Shown: positions 47,001-60,400 of the stretch, in pieces
Layout: the number at the start of each line of letters is the position of its first letter
Numbering within the stretch: position 1 is the first letter of the stretch
From: Synanceia verrucosa
Taxonomy: Eukaryota; Chordata; Actinopteri; Perciformes; Synanceiidae
Reading direction: 5' to 3'
Length of the DNA: 64,000 nt
Assembly (NCBI GenBank): GCA_029721515.1
Contig: CM056550.1
Location: 22,394,619 to 22,458,618, forward strand
Notes under the pieces: model-generated
The model's database searches: none
The model's input: only the letters and a program-made list of their open reading frames with translations
What the model was told of the DNA's origin: nothing
Program-made: the position numbers and the translations under genes

Positions 47001-50000
47001 TGTGGCTGCCATCAGGGCGGTCGAAAGTCTGATCAGCATCAAGGAGAAGTCACGTGATTCAGTGATGCCAGTACTGGCCACAAAAATTGGTGCAAGCTTG
47101 AACCAAGCAGGAGATACAGACTCTGTACAAAATCTTGCTAAAACAATATTCAGTGATATTCTTATTGTAGACATTTGTGTTTTTCCATAGGTGAGAGACA
47201 GTGTTGTCCTTGTTTGTTCACATGCAGAGACAGTAATACAACTTCCTCCGCTGCCCACTTTTGCTTGGACATGGCAATGAGATGCACCTCTGACCTTTTA
47301 CGGTCTCTGGTCCACTACAAATATGAGACACTTTGTTGTTTGTATTAACACATGAAAGGAACAACCTTCAGGAATTGTGAATTATACCTGCTTTAATGCA
47401 ACCTGTTTGTTATTTAGAAACCATTTCTAATAATCAGGCACATCTTGCCCTGACAAAGATTGATCCGCTTCCCACTGTAAATAATGGTTGCATGACAAAA
47501 TTTAAATAAAAATAATAATTTGTATTGTTCCTGAAGGTTGTTCCTTTCAAACACAAATATTGTTGATCATAGAGATATTCTCGGAGCACCAGTAAAGGTC
47601 AGGCGTATGCATAGCAAACAAGGCCATCTAATTTTACTGCAGGAGTGTTCAGCTACGTAGGTCTGTGGTATTTCAGTGCACTACCATCACTATATTTTTT
47701 TAAACATTCATGAATTAACTTGTATTTTGTATTTTCACTTTTTTAAAATCCAACATGCTTTCTGTTGGAGCTTCTCGATGGGTCTTTTGTGTTGTAAATA
47801 AAGGACGCGTGATTTATTCGCCTGTATTGAACAAATCAGCAGGAGAATCTGTCATTTTCCGAATGAAGATATTTCATGTAATGTGCCATTTGTGCCTCCT
47901 CACTGTCCAGAAGTCTTATGAACCAGAGGAATCTACAACTTTGCATAAACTTTACCTCTTATTTTGTCCATGAATTGCTCTCTGAGTTGAGCTCTCAGTT
48001 TAGTGTAGATGCAAATATCCATTCGAGAGGTCTATTTGTGGCCAGAAGTGGGATGGTAAATTGCTTTTGCTGCAGTTATATGACTTGGCCAACCACAAAA
48101 TAAATTGTGTGTGTTATAGTTCCCATTCTGCTTTTTGCTCATTTGTGTTTTTTACAGGTATACTGATAAGCATTAGGCACTTCAGTGTCTTATTCAGGCA
48201 GTAATTGTGCTTATTACTCTTAAAACACGAGAGGCAGGCTGATTATCAGTGAGTCTGTCAGGTGGAGAGCACTCTAGAGATTCCCTTCCCCCTCATGTGC
48301 ACCTCCTAATAGCTGCTGACCAAGGCCCCACTACTAATCACTTGGTTTATTCACTTTGCAGCGTGAAGCAGCTCAGCGAGTGCTCTCGACAGCCAGGTAC
48401 TAATGAGTGCTAATGAATGGGAAGTTAATGTGTGGCCTCATTTGTTTGACTGTGCTGCTGCCTCCCAACCCTGCGCTCCTCCTTTTACTGGTGTTGAGTT
48501 TTCCCCTGTGGGCTGGCGGTCAGTCGCTACTTCTTAGGTTGTTTCAAGGGGCTAATAACTTGACCTTCCTCTTGTCAGGAGACACCTGCTTCTGTTTCAT
48601 CAGATCACATCAGGCAGAATCAAGAAAGACACATCCCCTGAAAACCTTTTGTTGCAATGATTTTTTTTTTATATAAATGGGTATTAAATATTTTCAGATG
48701 GTTCCCTAAGAGCCTGTCACACAATTTATTTTATCAACCACCTACTGTGTAGAAATGGTAGTAACATCTGCCATTATAAATCTCTGATACTTTATTTCTT
48801 CTTGTTTTAAAAATCAATATGAATGTGGAAATGCTTTGCAGTGGTGTCTGACTAATGTCCGTTTGTTATGACCAGGTGCACAGCAGTACAGTAAATACAC
48901 AGGCTATTCTCAGACCTACCAGTGGGATGGTAGCCACCAGGACACAACCCCAAGGTATTTATTGTACTTGTTGATATAAAAAAGCCCTTTAACTGCTTAA
49001 ATACTCTCAAAATGCTTTGTTGCATTCACGTCATTTATGTGAGGGTAATATGGGTCAGTCCTCCAAGTATTGGATAGACTGCTATCTGATTTTGACATTC
49101 ATGGTCCCCAGAAGGCAAACGCTATTGACTTTTGGATCCTGTAGTGCCACCATGAGGTTGACCTAAAATATGGTAAAGACATTAATGTCTCCCTCAAGAT
49201 GAATTATAATAAATTTGGTGTTTCCTTGACCTTTCCTCCAGCTCTGTTACCATGTAATATCCAGATATGTCTTTCAATGCCGTAAAACATGCTTTCGTAA
49301 CTAATTTCTAATTTGACAAAAGCCCAAGTGTTTTGTTAAACGTGAAATGGTACAAAATCAGTTCTTTGATATGTTTTTTTTTTCTCCCAGAGATGGCTGG
49401 CAGAGAAGATGCACAGAGATTGTGGCCATTGATGCCCTGCAGTTCAGGAGCTATCTTGCACAGTTTCACCCACAGAAATTCAACCGAGAACTTAACAAGG
49501 TTATCTTTTATTTTCTTTTAATCTGTATTTCCTGCTTTGTTTTATGGCCAATGTTAGGCCATCGTTGAGCGTCTGCTGCTGTAAGTGCTTTTATTTTTGT
49601 TTTGTGGACAAAAGTGTGCATAGTTTATATAATTTATGGCAAGTGGAGGAAGTGTGGGGGCAATCTACCTCTGCTTTTTGTTGTTACACTTCCTCTCTTC
49701 TGTAGTCATGTCTTTACTACAGAGTATGGCTTCTGTAATGTGATGTTTTAAATGTATTTTTCATTTTGTTTGCACAGCATTAATGATTTTGTGTTAGTCT
49801 GTTTGGTTGATAATTGGGAAACAGTTGTGTAACAAATGTCAGCTGAAATAACATGACTTGTGTTTACTTTTCTTGAGGTAAATTAAAATTTTAGTTATAT
49901 ATATATTTATGTAAGAAATACAGATTGATGGATTGTCATATTTGTAGAGAATAAGCCTAATCCAATTCATTACACTGCCCATTAGGCCTAGAATGAATTT

Positions 50001-52792
50001 TAATGAACATAATTGACCTCAGGGCCATTAATCTCAATTATTACTCTTACATCAATGTTTTTTTTAACGTAGGAATCCTTCCATGTGTGCAATCTTCTCA
50101 GTCAGAGATGTCCATTTGTAATAGAAAATCAAGATGTTGATGTTGTCAAGTCAGAAAGCATGGAGGAGTTTGACAGCTCTGACAACAGTGTGAAGAATGC
50201 ACCAACGTATAGATCAATCCTCTTTCGAATATTGTTCAGCTAGCTGTCACATCTGCCCTTTTACAGGCTGAATTTATGACTGCTCGGGGGAGGATGGTCG
50301 CTCACAATTTATTTTCACTATTCACTTCATTTCCAACGTGAAAATTAATGTCCAAATATCCTTCACATCTTTCATTTAACATCTCCTGCTTTTACAAATT
50401 AGTCCTGTATGTGACATACATCCCACCTGACATGTTGTCATGTCAGATGCTCTTGTTCATGCACATGGCTTCATAATGTGCAATTATTGATATGCAAAAC
50501 CCACGCAACTTCACACCAATAGCAATTGAATTGAGTGTATAGGTGTGAAATGACATGTTGCCAAACTGCACTGTGTTAAAACAGTGTAGTTCAGCCATGC
50601 CAACCAACCTGTATGTGTTCATGCATTGAATGGTATGTCAAGCACAGGCCTGCAGGCAAATTACTTTGCTGCTTTCCATTTAGTATAGAGATGTTCTGTA
50701 GGCCTGGTTCTTATAAAACATACCAGTGATATGGAACAGCGACCTCCAAGACCTGAGGCTCATCAGGGCTGATTCTGCCTTTGCGTACCAGATGACCTAT
50801 CATTCTCCACGTATGTGAACGGTCCAGCTGTGTGTGGCTGATGACTTGATGTAATATCATCCGAAGAATCCCTGGTGGTGACAGAAGGACTTCTGTCATG
50901 AGGCAGCATCTGGAATTAAGTCTTGCTACTGATACCTGGGCTTTAATATCGACTCTCTGTAGACTAAACTACTGTATACTACATGATATTGAATTGTGTT
51001 TTGCTTTGTGTTTACATTTCCGATATGTTGTTGTTGTTATTTGCTCTTTCTTCATTTAGGCCTACTGCGGCTTTGCTCGTCCTGAGGAACAAAGCCAAAA
51101 CCTTGCGGCAGTGGCTACAGGCAACTGGGGCTGTGGGGTGTTTGGAGGCGACACACGTCTGAAAGGTGAACGCTGACGTAACACTGGCGTCAGTAGCTCT
51201 TGCAGAGAAATGTTCTCAGATCATCTTTGCGCACTTGGCAGTCTAAGCGGACTCTCTTCCCGGATATAACGGAATAAATTTCGGCTTGAAAGGCTCCAGC
51301 AGATCAGCGTGGGCATCCATTTGTCTTCTGGGAATGCGTTCATTTAGTTAAGGCCTATTCGTCGCCTTCCTTCTATTGATCAAATGACAAAGTTAATATG
51401 TTTCATTAATAGTGAAATTGATCGCCTGCCCGAGTCCATCAATCCGTTACAGCTTTCTGTCTCAGCCTTGTATCACTGTCACTGAGCAGGGAGCTTCAGG
51501 AGAGTTTATGTTAACCGTCTGCAACAGTAGCTTCCTTTTACTTCATACCTGCTACAAGCCAATGTGCTTGCATACTATACATACATATTTGTTAATTAGC
51601 TGTAACAAGGTAAAGCCCTCCATAGGCACAGTCACCTACTGTCTGCTTAATGACATGCCTCCAGGGAAGAGCTTTGTAATTCAGATGCTGTTCCCCTCCT
51701 GGGTTTACCTTCTGTGGCCTCAGATGGTCACCTATTTTTTTTTAATTGTCAGATAATTCTTGGGAAAAGCAGTAGAAACGTAGCAGAGGAGAGAAACTGC
51801 TGAAGTGTAGACATATTCAGTTTAGCCCTCGCCTGAAAATGTTGATTCAGTTATGCTCGTTAACTTGCCACTGTCCCAACCTTCATTAATCAGCAGTGTC
51901 TTAAAATATTCACAGCTCTCCGGGGCCAGACCTGGTCTCTCTTTGTAACTAATCCAGAGTTCTCAGTGGGGGTGAGACCTATTCCTCCCTTTTACTGTAC
52001 ATGCAACAAAGGCTGGTGCCACACACCAACATCAGGCTAATGGATGACTCTTCATACCCCACTGTTTATTTTTTATTTATATTTTTTTTTTCTTAGATTT
52101 TTCTGTATTTTTAAGAAGGCGAGAATGTGTAAGCATACCTTGCAAAAAAAGCTCAAAAAAAGATCTTTTACTGTAATGTTTTTTGCCACTCACAGTTGAT
52201 GTTTAACACAGGCTTCTTCTCCTCCAGCTCTGCTCCAGATGCTGGCAGCTGCTGAGGCGGGTCGAGATGTGGCCTATTTCACCTTTGGTGACAGCCAGCT
52301 CATGACAGATGTCCACAAGATGCACTCTTTCCTAACTCAGAGAAAGATCACTGTCGGTGAGGAAAACAACCATCCTGTATGCTTCCTGTTTTGCAAACGT
52401 GTTTAAGCCATTCTCTTTTAGATTTTGCTGCCAATGACTACAATGAAATAATAACATGATTAATTATGTCTTGGAATTTTTCCTCTAAGGATTTTGTTGT
52501 AAACAATGTGATCTCATGAAACAATGATAAGGCTAATTATTATCCCTGAAAACTCCTGTTTGCTGTGATATGAGTCCACTGTAGCGAATGGATAACATAC
52601 CTTGTTTCCATCACAGGAGAGGTGTATGATCTCTTGGGGCAGTACTACAGCTCCGTGTGCAAGAGCTGCCTCAGTCGGCGTCCTGACGTCAGCCTCTACT
52701 CCTTCATCTACCAACAGGTCAGCTCCACCGTGGCGCCAGATGACTCCAACAGCGGCTCGGCCAGACATCACGTCCCCGCAGACTGCCGTTAA
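35040..52792 (+). CDS. parg: Poly(ADP-ribose) glycohydrolase
   Basis: Hydrolyses ribose-ribose bonds in PAR chains after DNA damage; nuclear and cytoplasmic. Exons: 35040-35127, 35209-35939, 36223-36345, 36489-36575, 36794-36868, 40143-40235, 41061-41215, 43101-43180, 43261-43321, 43999-44074, 45245-45392, 48876-48954, 49391-49499, 51060-51165, 52228-52356, 52617-52792. Phases close, giving 771 aa (human 976; the shortfall is in the disordered N-terminus). That N-terminus has an acidic Ser-rich stretch and two PIP-box-like motifs (LDRWFF, NTKITDFF). Then come KWLGTPISELKRMP, MPCSGYNLFPV, WELIKDTL and NHSITMSQEQVACLLANAFFCTFPRRN. The macrodomain signature is GGG (532-534) with catalytic QEE (542-544). 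TGNWGCGVFGGDTRLKAL completes the fold. The intron after 36575 has a GC donor; the first coding intron is 81 bp and stop-free in frame. Confidence 0.96.
38346..38445. mobile_element. Single end of a piggyBac-like MITE
   Basis: TTAA (38346-38349) followed by CTCATTGAGTGCCAG. The next roughly 90 bases match, as reverse complement, the right half of the element at 46177-46495 (shared TGTGCCAG, CATTTTGAG and AAGACCCACAGAA blocks). Only one end is present. Confidence 0.6.
39034..39050. repeat. (CT)n microsatellite
   Basis: Eight CT dinucleotides inside the large parg intron. Confidence 0.8.
41216..43100 (+). other. parg intron (1.9 kb)
   Basis: No coding sequence or clear repeat seen. Open frames here (for example about 42397-42741) lack splice context and family similarity. 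Confidence 0.5.
43361..43739. mobile_element. 379-bp inverted-repeat element in parg intron
   Basis: Perfect 16-bp terminal inverted repeats: AAAAGTGAAGCCAAAA at 43361-43376 and its reverse complement at 43724-43739. No coding capacity, so a MITE-type non-autonomous element. Inside it, about 43480-43560 resembles the minus-strand AACTTTATTGATCC-type tail of a fish retroposon, suggesting a nested insertion. Confidence 0.7.
44075..45244 (+). other. parg intron (1.2 kb)
   Basis: Nothing recognisable. Frames of 90-118 codons on both strands (about 44255-44615) are GC-richer than the surroundings but show no family similarity or splice support. Confidence 0.5.
46177..46495. mobile_element. piggyBac-like MITE (~315 bp)
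   Basis: Begins TTAACTCTTTGAGTGCC and ends GGCACTCTAATAAAG, giving imperfect inverted ends around GAGTGCCA with a TTAA at the left edge, the target site of piggyBac elements. No open frame. Its right half recurs in inverse orientation at 38346-38445. The superfamily is inferred from TTAA plus the CTTTGAGTGCC-type terminus. Confidence 0.6.
47354..47548. mobile_element. 195-bp element with 21-bp perfect inverted ends
   Basis: Bases 47354-47374 and 47528-47548 are exact reverse complements (core AACAACCTTCAGGAA, against TTCCTGAAGGTTGTT). The interior is AT-rich and non-coding. The flanks offer no clear target-site duplication, so the superfamily is open. Confidence 0.7.
49500..51059 (+). other. 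parg intron (1.6 kb)
   Basis: AT-rich, no coding sequence or obvious repeat recognised. Confidence 0.5.
51166..52227 (+). other. parg intron (1.1 kb)
   Basis: No coding sequence recognised; ends in a T-rich tract before the acceptor at 52226-52227. Confidence 0.5.
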
Positions 52793-53960
52793 GGTCAGGT
52801 GGCTGATGAGTCACCGCACCTTTTCTGCAGAACACGAAACAAAACTGAATTAATTGCCATTGGCTTTTTTTTTTTAAGCATAATTTTTTTGTTCGGACAA
52901 ATTTGGTGGACTGTACCAACCACTGGCAGATGAAAATGACAATCTAATATGGAGATCCTTTTCAAAAACAATGGGACTGCAGAGGGTGATTAGTCACAAC
53001 CCTGTCTGCCGCTGTGTTCATTTTGCTGCTGCTGGTAGTACGCCGATGGATTGAGCTTCAATACGAAGCAATTGTGATTTTAATGGTGAAGCAAAGGTTG
53101 CCATCCATCTTCTGAGTTTGTCATGTTGCCTTTTTTACACCCACACATATCCAACCTAATTGAATTGGCTGTCAGAAATCAAGTTAAAGGAAAAGAATAA
53201 CAAGAATGGGGTTTGGCGCAGTCTCAGGAAAGTGGTTTGATTTAAAGAGCAGCTTGGCTCTTTGGGAAATAATCTTTCACCTTCTGCATTCACAGCAAAA
53301 TTGTATTTACGATCACAGGTACATTAATACGTTTTTGGGGTTCTTTGCTCTGTGTGATAAACATACCCAGTTGCACTTAAAATATGAATTTGATTGTTTC
53401 ATGTGAATCTGTTATTTGCAGGCCTTCTTAATAATTGCTGTGTAGCTGCACTAGAATGAAAAGGGAGACTTTTTTTTTTCAAACCGCCTGAATAAAATTG
53501 ATTTAAAGTAAACTTAATATACACATTTTTAATGTTTTGTATTGAAGCATCCTTTTAATAAACCCACAAATGTCAGTAATACCTCTGAATAATCAGAAAG
53601 CTGCTTGTCCCATGGATGTTACAGGCTGAATGAGTTTCTATACAGCCCTGCCATTTATCTCTCCCTAGCTATTGCTTCACCCTTTCACTCACAATTTAAT
53701 AAGGTCATACCTTTTATATAAACTGTACATGACACCTCATTAAGTAAAGAGTAGATCATAGAACATCCAGAGGCGAGCGTCAGGCTATTGGGGCTCCTGG
53801 GTGATTTCTCTCTCTGTCAGATGAAACGCTGCTTCATTTGCATCAAGACGAAGCTGTGTGACGCAAGTCTCAGATGTTAGACCTTTGGCACTTTTTATTG
53901 AGGTTTGATTTTATTTAAAAAATCATAGTGACACACAAAACAGTTTTACATATATTACAA
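52793..53960 (+). other. parg 3' UTR and downstream flank
   Basis: AATAAA signals at 53491-53496 and 53557-53562 are candidate parg poly-A sites, giving a 3' UTR of about 0.7-0.8 kb. No other gene. Confidence 0.5.
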
Positions 53961-54465
53961 TGGGTTCATAATCATAGACAGTATATCAGAAATGGACGTA
54001 GTAACTGTGATGTCACTCATCAGCTTGAAGACTGTTGTTCCGAAGCCTGAAGTTAAGCATTTTGGCCGTCACCATTTTGCTTTTTTGCAAACAGAAGTGA
54101 TGCACGTACGGAATACAGAGTTAGAAAATTAGTTTTTCATGCACAAAAAACACATTGTGAAGGGGCTGAATTTGTAAGATGAAAACACAAATGACTCTCA
54201 GACCTTCCATCCCCTGTTTTATGGCCTGTTTGACTCCATTTTACCGTAATTTACTGAAGAATGAAGAAGAAGAAGACTTGAAACTGTGAGTGAAACCACT
54301 CAATATTTATTGAGGTAATAAATCCAAGTGAGAAGTCGAGTCATGTTCTTATAGACTTCTATACAATCAGACTTATTTTTGCAGTCAGAGGATTGACACT
54401 CCCTGCTGCTTGTTAAAAAAAAATGTAAGTTTGTCTCACTTCTGCATTGGCTTCACTTTTTCTGA
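53960..54465. repeat. Dispersed teleost repeat copy
   Basis: The run from ATGGACGTAGTAACTGTGATG through CATTTTGGCCGTCACCATTT and AACAGAAGTG, to CATTGGCTTCACTTTTTC, matches from memory a very common non-coding fish repeat. Its end (TGGCTTCACTTTT) resembles the terminus of the element at 43361-43739. No open frame. Confidence 0.5.
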
Positions 54466-57400
54466 CTGTTCACAATATTAAAAACTGTAGTTTATATGTA
54501 TATTAACACCCTGTTGATACTGATTTAATGTTGGTGAATTATAACCACAATACTTAACAGTTCAGTGATGCCTGTTGTTACTTTTTCTACAAGATGATAT
54601 GTGTTAATTTATAGATTACCCTGTCAGCAGGAGTTGATTGACTAAATATTTTTAGATGTGTTGTGCTGATGTTACATCAGTTTTGTCCCCAGTGTGCGGC
54701 ACTGAATGGACTCCTGGGAGCCTACAATTGAATGAAGGAGGTGGAGGCGTCTCTAAGCTTGGTGCTGTCTGCCTTCATGGAATCAGGACTCGAAGTAGGT
54801 GGGTCTCTCTTTGTGGCTTGCTGAGTTCAAAAAAGCCTTTGGTGGTATCTCTCCATCATAGACACACAGGGGTATCCTGCTGGATTGATCCCTCTGCGTT
54901 GAGCCCCATGTGTGTCTCTGACCTTTAGGCTACCATCTGTCATTTAAGTCACGAACAGTGTTTAGGCTCTTAAACACGATCACACTTTGACACGTGACTG
55001 CACTGTAGTTTATAATGGAGAAGTTAGATAAATAATTCACTTTGCAGATAGCGTTATAAACTCAGCCTGATCATGAAAATCATTATTTTGTATGCTATTT
55101 TGATTAACTATTATTAATACACACAACAATTGATAAATGATACACCTCAAGTGCAGCAAAGAGTTTTTGTAAAATGAATTTTTAGCATTCAGGAAGATTG
55201 TTTCTGATTTTGCAAAATTATGTTTAAATAAGTTAAGATTTGGGTCAAATTTGGCTTTGAGTTGGGCTTTGAGGATCAAGCAACCTTCTTAGTCATGACT
55301 TGTACAGTATAACTGAGTATTCATACAGCACTGCCAGTTTTTTTTTTTATTATTGTATGAATTATCAATGGACTCCAGAGAACAAATTAAATGCAATCAG
55401 AAGATGGAACAACATGTAATCTCTCCACTTTTGCTTTGTTTCTATCCAAGAAGGTCAACTCTGATAATATAGGATGCTGCATTATAAATGTGAAGGCCTA
55501 TTTGAATTCATTATCAGCTATTTACTTCATATTTCCTCATAATTTTTGATCGTTAGTGGAAACTCCCCGTAGAGCGGGGAGGAGGAGGATGTCTTGGCCA
55601 CAGATTAAAGGCATTATCAGCTGAATATTGATATGTTTGATGGAACCCTTGGAGCTGTGGCTTACATTTGTTTGGACTGAACACATAAAACAAAAATAGG
55701 ATTTGTTGTCATGAGTTGCATTTTGGTAATTAATTCATACTTTGTCCTTTCCTTGATTAAAAAAATAAAATATGGGATGGGAGCATTGGAGTAGATGCCA
55801 TTTATTTGATTTTTTTTTTTTTTTGAAAATTATGCATGAATTATTTCCATTTTAGCAATTTAAAAGAAACAAGTTTAAATGTTAAATTAGGACAACGATA
55901 CGTATTTTGCTATTTGAACATTGTCTTTTAAATCTCCTCTGCCGAAGTAATCTGTCAAAAATGAAAAGTTTAATTTTAGACATCAAAGAGCATACTCTAA
56001 GGTGCTTATATTTCTTACCTACTCTAATTAATTTGTGCATTGCAATTCTCCAAGGGATTTATTAAGAAATTATTTTATTTGGCAAAACCTTCAGCACAGG
56101 TGTGTCTTGTACAGTACAGTAGTTAGGTTGCTGGAGCAGGACAGTTTACCAATCTTAAAATAGAGCTCAATGAAGAATGTCCTTTTAACCCATTCGAGTC
56201 TCTCTTCATGTTATGCAACTATTTACAATATATTACTATAATGTATTACTTGTAAATATAATTTCTTTGTATTTCCCATATGGAAATTCAGTCATCTTCC
56301 TAAAATATGACGTGTCCCTATCATAAACCCTACACTGCCCAGATATTCAGTTTCGCTGGGGAATACCCACAGTGCAGAAGCTAAAGATGCTCTAACTTCT
56401 GTTTCACTGGGACTTCAACAGTGTGTCCGACACCCTTATTTACAGTCACACACTTCAGTAAGACAAGCAAATGGGATAATTAAGCAGTGGTTAGGAAAGG
56501 CCAATCTCCTGAACACTAACAGGTCAGACAAGCTGAGACAAAAGACAATAATCTTGAGTTTTTGTCACGTCCATCAATAAACCTTAGTGCTTCTTTGCAG
56601 ACAGGACGTTTGCCTTGTCATGCCCACGTTCTTCTTTTAAATCAGTTTGTGCCATCACGGTTAACAAATCTTGTATCATCTGTGAATGTCCTCAGCTCTC
56701 ACTGCTGTAGCTGTTAACATGTTTGAACTCACTGTGACCTAAATGTTTCACCACTTCCTCTGTGTCCTGTGTGGTGCCTCAGCAGTGTCATAGCTGCTAT
56801 CGTTTGATGGTAATTGTGTCTCTCCTCCGGCTCTACACATGCTGAGATGGTTCCTTGTCCAAAGGCAGTTCCCTCACTGATACAAAAAAAAAAACCTGCT
56901 TGCATTATCTTTTTACTCGGTCTAAATACCCTGCAGTCAAAAACACTCTTAAATATGAGCTGCTCCAGAGCAGGCGGAGGCGGGGTATAAAATCATAACA
57001 ACAGCAATTATTTATTAGTGACAGCTTTCTATGGCAATTTTAGTTCAAATGCTTCCACTGTCATTGATCCCAAAGAAAAATCCATTTTTATGTGATAGCT
57101 GTGGCTTTTAACCAAACTGACTGCTCGCTCCGTAAGGTCAAGGATTGAGTGAGCGAAGTTATTTTTGCTCCTAGTGTTATTAGATTGCCTATCTATCATT
57201 GCAGTGTCATGTGATTGATACTGACTCGGCTTGAATGAAAGATGGAGCAAGGCCATTGTTGCTCCCACACAAGAGCCACGGCAAGTAGTGTAGAAGAAGC
57301 CTTATGAAGGACGTAGCTAACGACGTCATTTCTAATTTAAACTTACAGTCTGTATTTGTTGTCATAAAAATAACAACCTCAGCTCGTCCAGTGAAGGAAA

Positions 57401-60400
57401 CAGCTGGATAGGCAAATTGTGGAAGGATGATTTCCACCAAGTGTGTGCATGAACTGTTAATCTAGGGACAGTCCACATATTGCAAACCACTTAAATTACA
57501 CAAACTGTTTATTAGCTTTCATCTATGTTTGCTGATTACTTCTTTTTTTTTAACCATGTATTAAGATGTCAAATTAAAATTTCCAAATGCACCAGGTATG
57601 AACTAATATTTTTACAGTATATATATATGGCTGAATAGGTTTACTTTCCAGAGTTTATCTGTTTTGAACTGAAGTCATCTCTTCAGGCCTTTTAATTGCA
57701 CACTTGTTGCTCCTTCTACCCACGAGGTAGATAACACCATCTGCTCCGTGTCCACAAGACCCATCATAATTTCAAAAAGAGAAAAGTATATTCTGTTCTC
57801 TGGCAAAGAGATCATATGCTGCAGGAAGCTTATTAGGAAATATGAAACTTGTGTTTTATTTTAAAAATATTTTTTAAATTGCACCATTATTTGCAGAGGT
57901 GTGCTATGTGATAGAATGAGATGTATGCATATATGATGATCTCAGGGTACTTTTGGTAGGTTACCACATCAGACAGATGTCTCTCTCTGGGTTTCAAAGG
58001 TGCCAGAAACAGATGCTTCCCACTCATTTCAAAGGAGACATTTTACTGGCTTTTGGCCTTGATCATTTCCAGGATATCATTAGATCCCAACACATGGCAA
58101 CAGTCATTTACTGGGAGGAAAACAAAGTAAAGCGAACAAGTTTAAGTGTGTTTTACCTCACTTTAGATGTTGCACTTGGTCAATTAAGTCAGAAAATTAA
58201 TCAACAACTATTTTGATGGTGAGTAATCGCTTAATTTATTAGACAAGCAGAAATGCCAAAGAGTGACAGTGGTTCCAACTATTTGAGGTTTTGGACAGCT
58301 GGTTGCATGCAAAAAGATGTTGCATTGGGTTCTATGATTTTGTGGTCAATACTTGGACAAAGGGAACCCTCCTGACATTTCAAAATGCTTGAGATGTTGC
58401 TGCATGTATGTGAGGACTTTTTGACAGTGGACTGTAGGGGATACTTTAGCAGAACAGTGGCTTGAGGCAAGGGCCTGTCACATGTCGCAGGTCGACTTCC
58501 TGTCCGTAGAGACTAAGGAGCTGTCTGCATGTGCCGTTAGTGCTTTTCAGAGTAGCTCTGGCAAAGTGGACCTCCAGGCTCTGCTGTGCACTGGACTTGT
58601 TGTGGAGCTGTTACGTTGGGGTAGCAGCACACAACATAGCAGTTCCTTTTCTGGAAGTTGGACAGGATGTGGAGTGTAAAAGAAAGAAGCAAATGAATTA
58701 TATTAAGACCTCTATTTACACTTTCTTGACTGTTATTCACAGTTAAATTAAGGAACCAAACTATTAGTATTTGTCTGTATTTCTGTGGCAAAAGAGTAAT
58801 TACAATTGATTAGCCAGCCAGGCTGCACAGGGGGTTTAGGATTTCCTAGTTGGGTAGCGAATCCCTGCTGGGTCTTTTTTTTTTTTTTTTCTGACTGTTA
58901 ATTGGATTTTATCTGTGCGAGCCCTCTAGTCCTTACAGATATATCCTTTGTAATCAAAACATAAATGAGACATACTAAAATGACGGCATGTATCACAACT
59001 CGGGGGGATGTATGACTTAATTAATTGAGGTCGTTCTTTTATCTTTGCACTCTGCTTAACATCACATTCAAGAGGAAATGTTAAAGCACAGCAACAAAAC
59101 ATTGGTGTCATTGTGTTGTGAAATGATAAGATATAACTGCACCTCTGTGGGATGGTGTTTAGGTTTTTTCTATACAGATCTTTAAATCTAATGATCACAA
59201 TTTCAGGATGTTCATTATACCACATTATGGTCCATGCATCTAGACAACCATGTTGGGACCTTGGCCTTAATTTTTTGCTTTCTACACTTGTTAGTATTTT
59301 TCTTGCTGTAATCTTTGCCTTTGCACCAGCAAAAGCAAAAGTGAGTCAGTGTCAGCTGATATCAGTCAGTTTAGAGAGTGTGTCTCCTTGTTGGGTAATT
59401 GTAAACCACTGAGACAAAGCCTATTTGTTGTGACCATCGTAGCTGTCTCTTCTGCCAGTTCTCCTGACAAGTGTGGTCTGAGGGGCCATAAAGCGCCACT
59501 GACACCATTCCTCAGTCCTGTCCTCCATTACATATGAACGAGTGGCTGAAGTGACAGGCTTATTTGCACCAGGACACATGTAGCTGAGATGATCCCATTG
59601 CTCCTGTGCCAAAAACTGCAGGTTCACAAACAAATCTCATTGACAAACTATTATGAGTGAAAGTCAACAGAAGGAGGCTAAGGAGAAAAAATATCAATTC
59701 ACCAGCCATTTAGTATGGATACACTTCCTTTATGGATAAGTGGATTAGACCCTTTTTCCTCCTGCTAGTCAATTACCCAAGCACCCATAAAAACCTGCAG
59801 TTCTGTCTCTGGAGTGAAATGTCGTCGCGCCGCTCGTAGCAATAAGAGCGAGATTTAGGATGAGCCTTTCCACTGTGACAGAGACTCGGCAGAGGGGCCC
59901 TCTCTGTCACCAGATATTGCGATCCCCAGTCGCTCATTAAAGATGGAACCATTACTTTACAGCTCCGGCTCGCTTCCCTCTGCTCCTCCTTCATCTGGCT
60001 TCACATCCCCCTGGAAGTAAATAGACACAAATGAGCTCAAGACTATACAGAAAGCACACGAGCCAAACCTGTGAAAGGTGCCTATACAGTATTACTTATA
60101 TTAACTGTGCGGCCCATTAAATCCTTAATGCTACTTAGCATATTTCTCATAACATCTCTTAGTGGTCGGATTAAGTTTCCTTCTGAAGAAACTCCCCTGT
60201 GAGCTATGCAGCATAATGTGTGTGTTGATCATAGTGAGCGTGCGTTCCCTGTAGTGTTGTTTGTTTCACCAGAAGGTGAAGGACAAACACAGAACTCTTT
60301 TATTCATTTCTGCTAGTTTAAGTAGGTGTCTGATTGTGATAGTGAAACACTGCAGTGGATGTGACTTTTCATGGAATACCTCAATAGTGTGTTGACCTAA

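Larger units (their letters stand above)
45393..48875 (+). other. Large parg intron (3.5 kb)
   Basis: No coding exon recognised. It contains two short inverted-repeat elements (46177-46495 and 47354-47548). A block at about 46560-46880 has balanced composition and few repeats and could be conserved non-coding sequence, unproven. Confidence 0.5.
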
